Source of the DNA: Cutaneotrichosporon cavernicola
Taxonomy: Eukaryota > Basidiomycota > Tremellomycetes > Trichosporonales > Trichosporonaceae
Reading direction: 5' to 3'
Assembly: GCF_030864355.1 (NCBI RefSeq)
Contig: NC_083394.1
Span: forward strand, 3,271,001-3,335,000
DNA: 64,000 nt
Positions 47,354-58,701 of the stretch are shown one piece after another (position 1 is the first letter of the stretch; each line of letters starts with the position of its first letter). A program made the translations under genes and the position numbers. The notes under the pieces were generated by a model. It made no database searches. It had not been told where the DNA came from and saw nothing but the letters and a program-made list of their open reading frames with translations.

Positions 47354-48450
47354 ACATTCTCCCGTCCATTGACCAGGTCGCATACGTCGGTTCCTTGGAA
47401 GTACGTCCCAGTCCTAGTCGCCATCCACTGTAATCTGTGTAGCATTTGGTTCTTTCAGTCTCAGTCTCAGTCCCAGTCCCAGTCTCAGTCCCAGTCCCAG
47501 TCTCAGTCTCAGTCCCAGTCCCAGTCTCAGTCTCAGTCTCAGTCCCAGTCCCAGTCTCATTCATGATACAGCAAGGATCGCATGTATGTTTGTGTCTATG
47601 AGAATGTTATGGGTCGGAGTCCAGGGCCTCGCCGGGCAAATTGTGAACATTTGACGTTTGGTGGGGTTGTGCAGGAGCAGAAGCGCGTTCTTGGTCATGT
47701 CCGCGAACGATGCGACCCTGTAAGGTCAGCGGGTTAGAACGCCCGCTCGTGCGGGGGCCTGACGTCTCACAGAATGACTCACCATGGTCGCGGAGATTGA
47801 GGAGCAGCGCCTCGGCCTTGGAGCGACGACGCTCTTGAAGACAACATCGGTATTGCTGGCCGTCAGATCGAAGACGCAATGGAACGTATGGTCCAGATCT
47901 GGAGAGAATGGGTGGAGGTCTGTCGATCTCCGTTGTTTGGTCCCAATGACCGCCTTATTCTGACGTGTCTAAGGGCCCACACCCAGACTAGGCTCTCCCA
48001 CACTACCATCGCCGCGGAACATCTCTCGGTAGATGAGGGGAAAGATATCAAAAGGCTCATAGCACCCAGCAGCCATGCGCGGCGAGGAAAAGCATGGCAT
48101 GGCCTCCTCATCGACGGAACTGCGGTCTATCCTGCCGAAGACTGATATCGCATGCGCTGTGGTTTGACTTGACTCCTACTCGTACTCATCTCCGCAACCA
48201 TCGCAAAGCGGAGCCCACCGATCCTGTCCTCCATGTAATCTCTTGGGGTCCACTGTACTAACCCGGCTTACCAGCAGCATTCGGGGAAGACGAAGGCAAT
48301 ATAGAGACTAGAATGTGCATGTGTGTGTTAGGGTTGGTACCTGGCATCCAAGCATGTCTTGATTCATAAGTAGTTTATGACTCTGCTCGTTCTGAACGCT
48401 TCCTCCCGCCCAGGCCGAATCTAGCCATGATCTACGATGCTCAGCGTGTC
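47354..48450. other. Mostly intergenic, with one possible short coding piece
   Basis: The only candidate is a plus-strand frame at about 47830-48145 with a helical GRQIEDAMERMVQIWREWVE and ending GTAVYPAED. No start exon with a consistent splice was found, so it may be a gene fragment or chance. Confidence 0.35.
47456..47557. repeat. CAGTCY hexanucleotide repeat
   Basis: About seventeen copies of CAGTCT or CAGTCC, alternating in an irregular pattern, 100 bases downstream of the unrecognised gene. It sits in its 3' flank or untranslated region. Confidence 0.9.
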
Positions 48451-48547
48451 GGCTTCTTGGTCCAGGGGTACGATAAGCGCTTCGGGTTTCTACTCTCCCG
48501 TCGTGAACACGACTGTGCTTGACCCGGGTTCGAGTCCCGGAGAAGCC
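48451..48547 (+). tRNA. tRNA-Pro(CGG) with intron, copy 2
   Basis: Same arms as the copy at 36664-36762: acceptor GGCTTCT/AGAAGCC, T arm CCGGG-TTCGAGT-CCCGG, anticodon CGG. The 27-nt intron shares its 3' hairpin GTCGTGAACACGAC with copy 1 but differs at its 5' end. A run of six T at 48552-48557 is the pol III terminator. Confidence 0.92.
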
Positions 48548-49327
48548 CTCATTTTTTCCGTGCACTTTAGGTGAGTCCCCATCATGAGACTGAGAGCATT
48601 TCGTGGAAGCATGGTAGTGATGGACGGGGTGAGTACACGTGGGCGGACAGCGGCGTACCTCCATGATGCAGCCACTTGGTGTCTTGGGAGTTGGAAGGCC
48701 GAGATTGGCGGTTGAGGTTAGGTCTCCTCGTCAACCACCCGCGCCGATCGACGCGGCTGACTTTCTTGATGATCTATGACAAACCCGTCTTGACCTACGC
48801 ATTTTTCCTCCCCCCTTGACACTCACCCTCACCCATCATCTCGTGGGGTGAGGACTGACGGCCAAGCGGTGGCGAGGTGAGGGGTTAAGTGAAAGGAAGA
48901 GAGGGATGGTCAAGGGGTGACAGAGGAACAGGTTGTATTCATGATGACAAGGTATGCATTGTAAGTGAAGTCGAGGTGAGCATACTGTACAGCTGTACAT
49001 ATGGTGGAGTGGAGATTACGCAATCGATTACAGATGTACAGGGACCCCGTGTCCAACTGTCCAACATGCCAACACCGCAGTGTTGGGAAGATCGATGGCT
49101 TGATCCTCGGTGCGGGAAGCGACGAGACGGTGCGAGGTCGTTACTCGCTCATTACTCGCGCGCGGTAAGTAGTATCCTTTGTCCCTTTAGCCTTTTCGCC
49201 CTCATACTAATAGAGATTGTCATTGAACTAAATCTAGACCATCGTTGAATGGGTGGGTTCAAGTCGGTGCATTAATACTCCTCGCACCTATGACTTTCTC
49301 ACGCTTACAGCCTTCTCTTCATCCAAA
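48548..49327. other. Intergenic region
   Basis: No supported gene beyond the tRNA terminator. The last 80 bases are the likely promoter/leader of the small membrane-protein gene. Confidence 0.5.
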
Positions 49328-49829
49328 ATGACCTCGAAGGAACGAGTCAGTGACTCCAACACAAACCCACCTCAGTCACATGCCCGAAAAGGTCACAGCA
49401 TCAGACACCACCCTAAAGGTAGTTCCGATCCCTCCTAGTCTCACGCCACCATCCGAGGGCAAATCCAAGCCGAAGAGTGTCGAGGAACAGCGTAAACACC
49501 TGAAGGAGAGTGTGCGCCAGCTCATGGAGGCCTTGATAACCTTCGACACCGCCTTGGACTCGCCCGAGGTGGGTCCTGCGCTTCCAGACTCACCACTCCT
49601 CGACCTACTGCCCCTCCATCGACTCTGGTCGCCCCTCTCAAAGTTGAAGATGAGAAACCTCGCCCCCCCTCCGTACGTGCCAGACCCACACTGCTAACTC
49701 TAGCCCCCCACGTCCGTGGAGCTGATTGCTGGTCTAGGCGCTCTGGCTCTGGTCATCTACATCGTGTGCTCGGTCTTCTTTATCTCCCTCGCTATCACGG
49801 ACAGGGGTATGTACCTGCGTTTCACCTAG
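49328..49829 (+). CDS. 106-aa single-pass membrane protein, unrecognised
   Basis: Exons 49328-49345, 49392-49568 and 49704-49829 join in phase 0 to 107 codons. The protein starts MTSKERVTASDTTLKVVP, has a charged helical segment KSVEEQRKHLKESVRQLMEA (possible coiled coil), and then one strong membrane helix, LIAGLGALALVIYIVCSVFF, near residues 71-90. It ends DRGMYLRFT. The layout (soluble N-terminal helix, C-terminal membrane anchor) resembles tail-anchored proteins, but no family is recognised. The frame-keeping splices and the intact hydrophobic helix support a real gene. Confidence 0.5.
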
Positions 49830-50883
49830 ACCAGCAGCGAGCCTGGCCACATCCGCTCAGGCGAATGGACTCTTAGGGGTAGTTTCAGGGACGGAGTGAT
49901 GTATGGTACTGTAGTATGTCACCCTGGTGAATGATGACCGGCTTAAGGATCCGTTCGTACCCGAGGTGGCGTTGGTGCGGATAGCTCGCAAATCTCATTC
50001 TGGATTTACCGAACGGTGCATTCAAAGTTCTGGCCCCTGGGGACGACTCCACCTTGGAGACAGCAATCGCAGAGCGCTTCGGTGCTCGTGGGACGGAAGA
50101 GACTGTGGTCCGTCCCGCTTTGAGATGCCTGAGCAGCACAACGTTGTGGCTTCAGAGCTTCGTGACGTGGTGTCGAGCGTAAACGGCCACAGATAGCGTC
50201 GTCGCCTGTGCCATTATCATTGTCTGGACCAGGCTGTGGGCACGGTTGGCTCATCTAGGAGGCGATGGTCACAGCCGGTGGCCTACTTTCATCATCCCGG
50301 GTGCGTGCGGTGCCAAACAGGCTGACAGCGAGGTACTAGCGTAGATGACGAACGCGCCAGCTGAAACGGCAGCAGCCATTGATCATGGCCAAGTCAACTG
50401 GCGCTTGCCTTGCAAGGCTTCAGGCGAAGATCAGGATGCGGAAAAGGTCGTTGACGTAGGTGGTCAGATTTGCATAAACTCTCAGCATGCAGGGAGCCGC
50501 AAATCGGGTGTTTGTTAGGTGAGAGCGGCTCCCAAATGGGTATATGGTGTTGAACTGGTTGACTGAAACGACGATTGAATCGTTCTGTTGTAGACCCTCT
50601 AATCATATGGAAATACAAGGGGGGCCTAAATATCACTCATCGTCGCAGAATCGCTACGGCCACCTCTTAGCACGGCTGGAAACCCGGATTAAACGCCAAC
50701 GCCTGTGGACGCGAGGATTACGAGAGGGGCCAGTCAAGCTGTTAAACAACAAGTCACAAAGACTAGGGGGAACGGCAAAGTGTGAGTGAGAAGGTGAATG
50801 TCACCCACTGGTCACGTGACCGCGAGGGCGATGAAGTCATCGACTTTTTGCGTTGCCGCACTACCTCTTATACTCTAATCATC
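49830..50883. other. Intergenic region upstream of the copia-derived gene
   Basis: No gene supported. No long terminal repeat matching the downstream flank of the copia-derived gene was seen by eye. The E-box palindrome at its end is listed separately. Confidence 0.5.
50810..50821. promoter_or_regulatory. GGTCACGTGACC palindrome
   Basis: A perfect 12-bp palindrome containing CACGTG lies 62 bp before the ATG of the copia-derived gene, the distance expected for a promoter element. Confidence 0.5.
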
Positions 50884-53872
50884 ATGGACCTTCCTCGCGT
50901 CATCAAGGTGCCGGCTCTACCGACCAACTCACTCGTCCCGACCTTGACAGATGCAGCCTCGGCACCATCCTGGCGCGAGAGGCTGGTACAGTGCCTCGTC
51001 ATGACCGAGTATCACAACACTCTCTCCGAACTCACCCAGCCGCCAAACTGGAGGTGGTCCAAGATCGATTGCGCCAGCGTCACATGGGACCAGCAGCAGA
51101 CCTGGGCCAAGTTATTGTTACTACCCACGATCGCCAGACAGCACTGGGGCCGACTCGACAAGGAAGAGACAATTGCGGCGGGCTGGAACCGGTTGAACAA
51201 CAAATTCAAGGCCACCCAAGCTGAGATCGCTGGCTATTATCGGCTTCCGAGCCTGGGGTCGGCGTTCACTGCGGACGAGGCCGAGGATCATCTCTGTCTC
51301 TTCGAGCAGCGATTCATTCTCCTCGCGGCGTGCGGTGTCAAGCTCACCAATGACATGAAGGTCGGCATGTTTGTCGCCTCGCTGCCAAAGGATTGGGACG
51401 TCGGCTTCCTAGGCCAGAAGCGCACGTGGGTCGAGTGCAACAAGCGGTTCAAGTTGATGACCGAGCCGCACAAACTTGACAAGAAGAGAGGTAAGCCATG
51501 GATCGACCGACCGTTTGCTGACCACTCCAGCTGGTTTGGTCGAGCGCCGAGATAACACAAACGAGCGGGGAACATCACGTCGAGACCGGGAGCAACGAGA
51601 GCCCCAACAGTCGTCTGCGCCTCATCCGCGTCCTTCCAACAACTCGACCAAGCCAAAGGCTGAAGGATTCAAGGGGGTTGGGCCTGTGGCGTCGTCGTCC
51701 AAGTTGGGAAAGGCGCCCAACGGCGGCAGCGGCGCTTTGCGCGATGTCGATGGATCCAGTTCAAACCGTGGAGTGCCAGCATCTGGACCACAGCCCCTAC
51801 AGCATTCGCCGAGCAAACCTACGAGTGGCTCGGCTAAGCCACAGACCGTAACTTCCAAGTTCAGCCAGTCCAACCCTTTCGACATCCTTGGTGAAGTGGG
51901 CGATGACGCGACTACGGCGCCAGGAAACCCAACGGCACCTGAAGGCCCGTCACCAGCTGGTGGAACGCGGGAGTCGATAGTGGGGACGATCGTGGACGCC
52001 GGGCACAGGCCACGGGTATGGTGCAGCCACTGCCAAGTCCCCGGACACCATGTGTCCAAGTGCCGGCGGAAGGCCATGGGAGCGCCGAAGCGTCATCGTC
52101 GCATGGGCGAGGCACGCAAGCCCCCTGTCGCAGAGAAGGATGGGGACGACGGACCCGAGATTCTTGTTCAGGGGGAGCATCTGTCGCTCATGAACCCGTC
52201 TGACTTGGCCGAGGCATGCGACGGAGAGGAGAAAACGTTCTGGATACAGGCCATGGAGCTCGAAGTTGCGCGACTGAGGAAGAACGGCACAATTCAAGAC
52301 GCGACTCTCCCGGATGGGCAATACTCATCTCCCACAGACTGGGTCTATGTTCGCCAGATCAAGCGAGACTTGGCCAAGTTTCGCTGTCGTGTGATTGGGC
52401 GCAACGAGGATCGTGTCGACACTGCCGCCATGGGCAGCATGCCGGCTCTGCGAGTGATTCTAGCATACGGCGCAAGCGTGGGCATGCGGTTCCGGCATCT
52501 CTCGGTGGACATGAGCATCCCACTTCCCGAACCAATATACGTGGCTGCGCCGAACCAGGCCACTTGGAAGGTGCACAAGATGCTGCGTGGCATGAAGGGC
52601 AGCGGCAAGGCCATCGACCGTGCCATCCGCGACTGTCTAATTGCGTGCGAGTTTAAGAAGTGCAAGGAGGGCGGTGTGTTTGTCTTGCCGAGCCCGCAGG
52701 GCCGTCCCCGTGCTGTCCTCTTCCAGTACGGTGACGAACTGCTCGTAGGTTCTTGGACAGCGGGACTCAAAGCGGTACTGCCCATCATCAAGGCCAAGTT
52801 TAAGAACGAAGGTTCGTCTGTGGATGACCTCGGCGAGCCTGCCCTCTTCTTGGGCCTCGGCATCGAGTGCTTCCCACACAACTGCGACGTTCTCCTCCAA
52901 CAGAACCATTTCATCGACCATATCCTGGACGGCGTTCCCGAGCTGCAGGGTTGGGGTGACCGCACTTCACCTCTGACTCTCGAAACTCTCAACGCGCTAG
53001 CAGCTGCCGAGCCTGAAACGACGAACCCCGTGGACCGCAAGTGGTGGCGCAAGGTGCTGGGCCAACTTTCCTGGCTGGCGCGGTGTACGCGCCCTGACAT
53101 CGCTTTCGCAGCAGCGTATCTGTCCCGCTTTTCTTCGTCGACGACGCTCGGCCCGGCCCACCGCACGGCTCTGCTCGACGTATTGGCATATCTGCGAACG
53201 AGGAAGGAGTTCGAGCTCAAGCTCGGAGCGGATGAGGACGCTTCCGAACCGCACGACGCGCGCGCGTACTCCCACGGCTTCGTGACAGCGTCCGTCGACA
53301 AGAGCCATATCGGCTGGTGCCTGTTGCTGGACGGAAGCACGGTTGACTGGGCAAGCCACAAGAGTAACGTCGCTACAACCGAGCTCGAGGCCGACCTCGT
53401 TGCACAGGGCGAGGCTTCGCATCGTCTCGCATGGCTCCACGACTTGCTAAGCGAACTCGGGGTCGTGGCGTCCAAGCACGGCTTACTGTTCGGCGACAAC
53501 TGCGGCGTCGTCGACAACCAGGCTACTCTCGTGGGTGTCCTCCGAGGCAACAAGCACGTCCTCGCCGAGTACCAGTTCATGCTCGAGCTCGAGAGCCGGG
53601 ACCGTCTCAGCCTGCATGGTTCTGGCGATAGCCAACCCGCCAAGCTCTGCTCCATGCCCATAACTGGGTCTGATTTCAAGCGCTATTGCCTCATGTATGG
53701 ACTCGAGCGCCAGCTCAGTATCAGCCAGCTCGAGGTCATGCAGGGTAAGACTGAGGAGGAAGCCCTTCAGCACCTTTTGTGGGAGGAGGAGGAGGAGGGT
53801 GATGTGGACGTGCTTGCCCGGAACCTCGCCCAAAGCGACATTACCAGGTCCCGTGCAAGTCCGAAACAATAG
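50884..53872 (+). CDS. Ty1/copia-derived gag-RT-RNaseH protein, integrase-less, possibly domesticated
   Basis: Exon 1 (50884-51490) and exon 2 (51531-53872) join through a 40-nt intron to exactly 983 codons (982 aa) without any stop. The N-terminal ~200 residues resemble a copia Gag (RERLVQCLVMTEYHN, AEDHLCLFEQRF, VASLPKDWD). A Pro/Ser-rich linker follows, then one CCHC zinc knuckle (CSHCQVPGHHVSKC). Next is an RVT_2-like region (FWIQAMELEVARLRKNGT, DWVYVRQIKRD, LGQLSWLARCTRPDIAFA). Motif A is shortened (LSVDMSIPLPEPIYV) and motif C reads YGDE where copia has YVDD, so polymerase activity is doubtful. An RNase-H-like end (SVDKSHIGWCLLLDG, TELEAD, GDN) follows. Protease and integrase are absent between the knuckle and RT. 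A spliced intact frame, lost catalytic parts and no visible LTRs suggest a host-used gene; a recently decayed element is the alternative. Confidence 0.75.
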
Positions 53873-55586
53873 CACGCCCAGGTATCACTTGTAGTTGGCG
53901 TTGGCAGGCCGCCGGGTGGAGGATGGTCGAGGGTGGCGGCGGTCGAAAGCCGAGCTCAAATTTAGCGGCCGGGCTCCCTATGTTAAGAAGGATCTGCAAA
54001 CCAGAGATGATACAAAGATGAGAGAAGCGGAAGGCTGGATGCTTTGGGATTGCCCACGCATCCGACAAGTAGAAAGGCCCACAATCCACGAGGTTGCTAC
54101 TGTCAGACAGACTATTGACTTTGCTGAAGCTGAACGAACCCTGGGCTCGCTAATGTAGCATATGGCCTGGCTGGGTCTTCAAGGCAGGTCTTACAGGCGC
54201 CCGCGCAAACATTGTCCTGTGTGCCCCCACTGGACTTGATGAGATCGATGAGCTGGTTCATCTTCGCGCGCACGTTGATCACGCTGGATTGCGAGAAGGA
54301 GATGGGACGTGTTTTTGGCCTTGCACGGCAGGATGAGGTACTGTAATGCCCACTCTTGACGTCGTTGGGGCAAAAGAGAAGAGATCGAGTAGACAGGCTT
54401 GGCCACCAGGGAAGAGCGGGTTTTGAATAGCCAGGAGGAGGAGCGCTTGCAAGGCTTGAAATGGAACCATGTAGGGCCCGCGGGGGCCCTCAGGGGGGCC
54501 CGGTGGACCTCGAGGGGTAAGAGGTGGGCCTGGTGTTCCACACCGCAGTTCTTGATTGGGAACAGCTCCTCCTTGACGAACGTACGGCTAGCTGCGAAGT
54601 AATCCTGCGTAACGTCCCTTGGGCTCTGTACGCGGCGCTGTTCAGGTTCATGGTGCCAAGGGGCCAGTCAACCAGGCGACAGCACAGTCTTGCTGTCTTG
54701 AATCGGCGTGGAGGAACCGTGACTTAGGCCAACAGATGGGCCCTTCCCTCCCCTCCTTTTTCAGTAGGCCAGAGAGCTGACTACTTTGAGGTCTGACATC
54801 AACTTGGGCTGGAAAGTGGCCAGACACGTCTGAGGAGCATGTCTTCGTGAAGAAAAGGACCCTTGGTACACAATCTCCCTGGCACGTCACCAGTTGCAGG
54901 ACACTGGAAGTGTGTACTACGATGAGAATCCAAACAGCGCAGTGGTTAAGGTGCTACAACGAAGATCAGAGTCGAAGCCAGATCTTTAGCAATTTCAACT
55001 ATCAACTAGTTGGTTGGGTGGCGCTTCCTCATCATACACCTTGCCTTCCCTTGCGGTATGAACTACTCCATCCCCATACCCACCTAGGACATACTCCTCG
55101 CGCCCAACACCCCTTCCAGACCCCCCAACCAAGTTGAAGAATCACGCCCGTTACACCTGGCACCACGTCGGCTCGTCTTCCTCTGGAGCAGCTGGCTATT
55201 AATCGAGTTTTGGCCCTCCCTCACGCATCCCCAAAATAAGCAAGTGACGCGACTGCGACTGGCGTCTCGCGCATTTCCCAAGACCTGTGTCTTTCTTACA
55301 GTACTACTGTCTATGTCCTGTATATATTCAACTTGTGTAGATACCTGCCAGCCTGAGAACAGCTTCTGCAAGCACGACTGGTATCAGCACCAGTGGTCTA
55401 TGGACAGGAGTGACATGCAATTCCTGGAAGAGGCTGGGACCACGTGGGTTCCAGGGTGACTACCCGTGCCTCATGCCGCGCTACACACTGAGCTCAACAT
55501 GCTTCATCATCAACATCACCATCCACAAAAGCACTCGACCTACTTTGTCGTTTCTGCTCACCTCCCCCCTTCTTCTCGCAGCGCCT
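53873..55586. other. Long intergenic region
   Basis: No supported gene. A G/C-rich block with repeated GGGCCC units lies at 54475-54507. Leader-like pyrimidine-rich sequence precedes the gene at 55587. Confidence 0.5.
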
Positions 55587-57181
55587 ATGGCAGCGGGAAC
55601 TGGGGAACCCGTCATGGGGCTCCCTCCGACTTCCGACCGTGAGACGCGAGGCCTCTTTCAGTGGTCTCACCGCCAACTCCCTCCTCTCGATGCTACAGGT
55701 ATCGGCTGGTACGTCCACACCATCAAGGAAGCCTTCGGTAGCAATGTTACGTCGGCTCCTCGAGACTGGAGTGAGGCGATTCTACGCGATACTACCAGGG
55801 ATCTAGCCAAATATATGGTGTCTTGGGCTAGCATACATGTCAAGGTCGCTGCAGAACTGGACCTCGCGTCTCTGGCCCCAGCTGGCGCCTGGATCGAAAG
55901 CCGACTACACAAGCAGTATGTTGAGGCTGTTGATCCGACCAGCAAGAGTGAGTGCCTCAAGTGGGACGGACTATTGAGACTGACCTTGTCACAGATCCCA
56001 AGCAAGTCGGAACGAGGCGGACTGACCTGATCATTTACCGTCGCGTGCTGCAGTACCTCCTCGTCGGTCTCATACTCGAATTCAAGTACATCAAGTATCC
56101 GAACTTCAAGGAGGCTTCAAAGAAAATGGCCGTCTTTCGAGAGGCCTTCTACCAGACCGCGTGGTATCTCGTAGGGGCCAATTCGCTTGTCGGCACGCGG
56201 CTGGCAGCACCGGTCGTAAACACTTCGTTCCTTCGCCTATTCATGCTGACCTCAAATACGCTCATTATCGAGGTGTCGAGTGACCTCGCCGACAGGGCGG
56301 CATCAATTAACAGTATCGCTGAGCTGGAGGGCTGGGACGAGTTCTGGCAAAGTGGCCCCACTCACGACATACTTTTGAACGGCGAACTGAACAAATCTGC
56401 TCTAGCAATTTACTACGAGCTGTTGGCGCAGGGCTACATTTTGGCGGCCTCGATGACAGGTGCCCTCCAAGGCGCGGGTGACGCTGGCGACGCTGCACCT
56501 CCCTTCCATGAGGCGCATATCAAGGTAAGTTTCGACAGCCCCAACAAGGTTCACGCATCCAAGCGCAGGCATGCCTGGAAGAACAAGTCTGGTCAAGCCC
56601 GATCTGTGACTGTCACTTCGACTAGCACAGGCTCCAAGGGCAAGAGTCCGAAGCACAGCGTAAACGCTTCTTCCGGAAGTGGCGACAGCGCTCCTGACGG
56701 CGACAAGAATGACGAGGAGGAGAGTGATTCACATCGTTGTTCAAAGCGACAGAAACAGGCTAGAGCGCCAACCTCGTCATCAAAACGAACAAATCGATCC
56801 TCTGTCATCCCCCTGAAATCTACATCCCCTCTAGAAGTCATGGAGCCGCCTCACCTGGTCGAAGGGAACGCCAGTAAGACCGATATAGATGCGATCGCCC
56901 GCTGGAATGTGGCGGTTGAACAACCCGCAGTTATCTCTACCAACTCGGATAGTGCCGACGACGACGGCCACTCTGAGAGTGAGAGGGACGACAAGGATCC
57001 CTCTTGGGACGAGGACCCCCCCTGGGCAGACGACTGTGACGTCGAGGATCTTGCCGCGTACGACTACTCGTTCCTCAGCCGCCACATTCACAATGTTAAG
57101 CTGGTCTCTTCGGACGATTTCAGCCGCCTGCTGCACGATCACATCGCAGCCCTCAACCTGCCCCCTCTCAGCGCCCATTGA
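55587..57181 (+). CDS. Unrecognised protein with a possible PD-(D/E)XK core (B0)
   Basis: Exons 55587-55947 and 55995-57181 join to exactly 516 codons (515 aa) across a 47-nt intron with GTGAGT and CACAG ends. After ~120 residues of helical sequence (WSEAILRDTTRDLAKYMVSW) comes GTRRTDLIIYRR and, 17 residues on, ILEFKYIKYP: an Asp ... Glu-x-Lys arrangement like a degenerate PD-(D/E)XK nuclease core, on a predicted beta-hairpin. Then AFYQTAWYLVGANSL and FLRLFMLTSNTLIIEV could be the remaining strands and helices. The last ~200 residues are Ser/Lys-rich, then very acidic (SADDDGHSESERDD). It precedes the duplicated A/B module by 244 bp and shares the D...ExK layout with the B proteins, though overall likeness is weak. 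No function is assigned. Confidence 0.6.
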
Positions 57182-57425
57182 GCGTGTTCGACTGCCTAGG
57201 ACTGGCACATGATAACGCAGTGTAGCATTCGTGTTGTGTATGATTATGTACCTTGTGATTTAGGACTGGGCATTGACACTACTATTCTGTATACCCATGT
57301 ACACGTAAATACATCCCACTCACTCACTCAATTTCGACGCATCCATTCACCTTCTCTCCTCTAGCACTGTCTTTAAGACCGCCAGGACGAACACCCCTCT
57401 CTCACCTTAGACTCGCCCCCCGGTC

Positions 57426-58546
57426 ATGGCCTATTCCCCTGCGCGCGCGTCGTCGCCCGCCGCCTCTCAAAGAGGCTCTGACTCGGACGCCAGCTACTGC
57501 TCTAGCGACGGCTCTGACCTCGTCGACTACGTCGCCGACCTCTCCCTCGCGCACACCTTCCCCCGCACGCAGTACCTCCGCCAGCACTATTACGCGGCTC
57601 CCGACCGGCACCCGAGCGCGCGCATGCTGTGGGTGGCGCGCGACGCAAGCGCGGCGTGGGCGCGCGCGGTGGCGACGCGCGACTGGGGGGCACTCGACAA
57701 GCACGCCATCGAGCTCGCGGTGTTTGACAAGGCGTACGAGCTGTGAGTGTCTGATGGGTGTGGTGCCCTGGGCACATACTGGCGTTGCGCAGCACCCTTG
57801 CCAGACGACGGCGGCCGCTGACCCCCCCGCCGCCGGTACCCCGATTGCACTCGGCTGACCATCACAGGAACCAGGCGCAGTGGCCGCGCCGCAAGAACCC
57901 CAGCCAGCTGGGCTGGGAGGCTCACACTGACGGGTTGGCGATGGAGGCGTACAACGCTGCGGCGCGCTCCCTGCACCCCCTGCGCGCACGCATGCCCCCA
58001 CCCGAGCCGATCCTCCGGTTTTGCCGTCTCGCCCTCGACCTGTGCGCAGCTCCGCTCATCGACGCCGGCCCTGTGCGACCTCGCTTGGCGCTGCTGCCAG
58101 ATGCCGACCTCGGCAGGCTCCTTGGCGCTTACGACCCGCTTGTGCGCCACGCGGCCGGGCTTGCGCAGGACCTGAAGGGCGCTGGCCCGGGAGTCCCGTT
58201 TGTGTTCAACGAGGCACACCTGGTGTGGATGTGCGACGGGGACAGCGCCCACACCGCTGGCGCCTCCCAGCACGTCGACAAGGGGCACTGGGCGCACGTC
58301 CTGACGGGAGACGAAGAGGACGTGCCGGGGCTCACATCGGGCAGCAGCGTTATCAACGACAGCCCGCGGAGGCCGTCAGATCGCGCCAGGGATGCCTTTC
58401 CCCCCTCCGGAGATGTTGGCGAGCATGTGCACGTGCATGATCATCCACCCGCCGACGCCGCCTTCTACCCCGGCGATGCCGACGATGCTGACCTCAGCAA
58501 CGACTGCCGCAGTCAAGCTGAGCACCACACTGCCCCTGCCACGTGA
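57426..58546 (+). CDS. Module protein A1 (unrecognised family)
   Basis: Exons 57426-57742 and 57868-58546 join to exactly 332 codons (331 aa). It is a clear paralogue of A2 at 60566: HPSARMLWVARDASAAWARA and VFDKAYELNQAQW here match NPSARILWAARDASRVWPRV and VFDKAHALNQAQW there. Later both have RFCRLALDLCA / RFCRDALDACA and LLGAYDPLVRHAA / LLGEYDPLIRHAA. The intron is at the same codon in both and the two intron sequences still share pieces such as GTGGTGCC. The protein looks mostly helical with an acidic, His-rich tail (HVHVHDH, DADDADLSND). The coding sequence is very GC-rich. It faces B1 tail to tail, 155 bp apart. No known domain is recognised. Confidence 0.7.
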
Positions 58547-58701
58547 CGCGGACTTGCTCTACCCGTCGTGTGAGTGAGCTCCCCGGTTGCTTCCCCCCGT
58601 TGTACTTGTGTCATACAATGTCTGTCATAATGGTCATGTTAAGTACCTGTGCTATCAATCTGTGTCGCTGTTGCTACTTCCCCTGTCGCTGCCGCTTGCT
58701 G

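Noticed and set aside
52345..53679. 444-aa antisense frame over the copia-derived gene
   Set aside because: Shadow of a GC-rich coding strand; no recognisable domain.
50400..54200. Long terminal repeats around the copia-derived gene
   Set aside because: Compared by eye on both sides; no matching direct repeats were found, though short degraded LTRs cannot be excluded.
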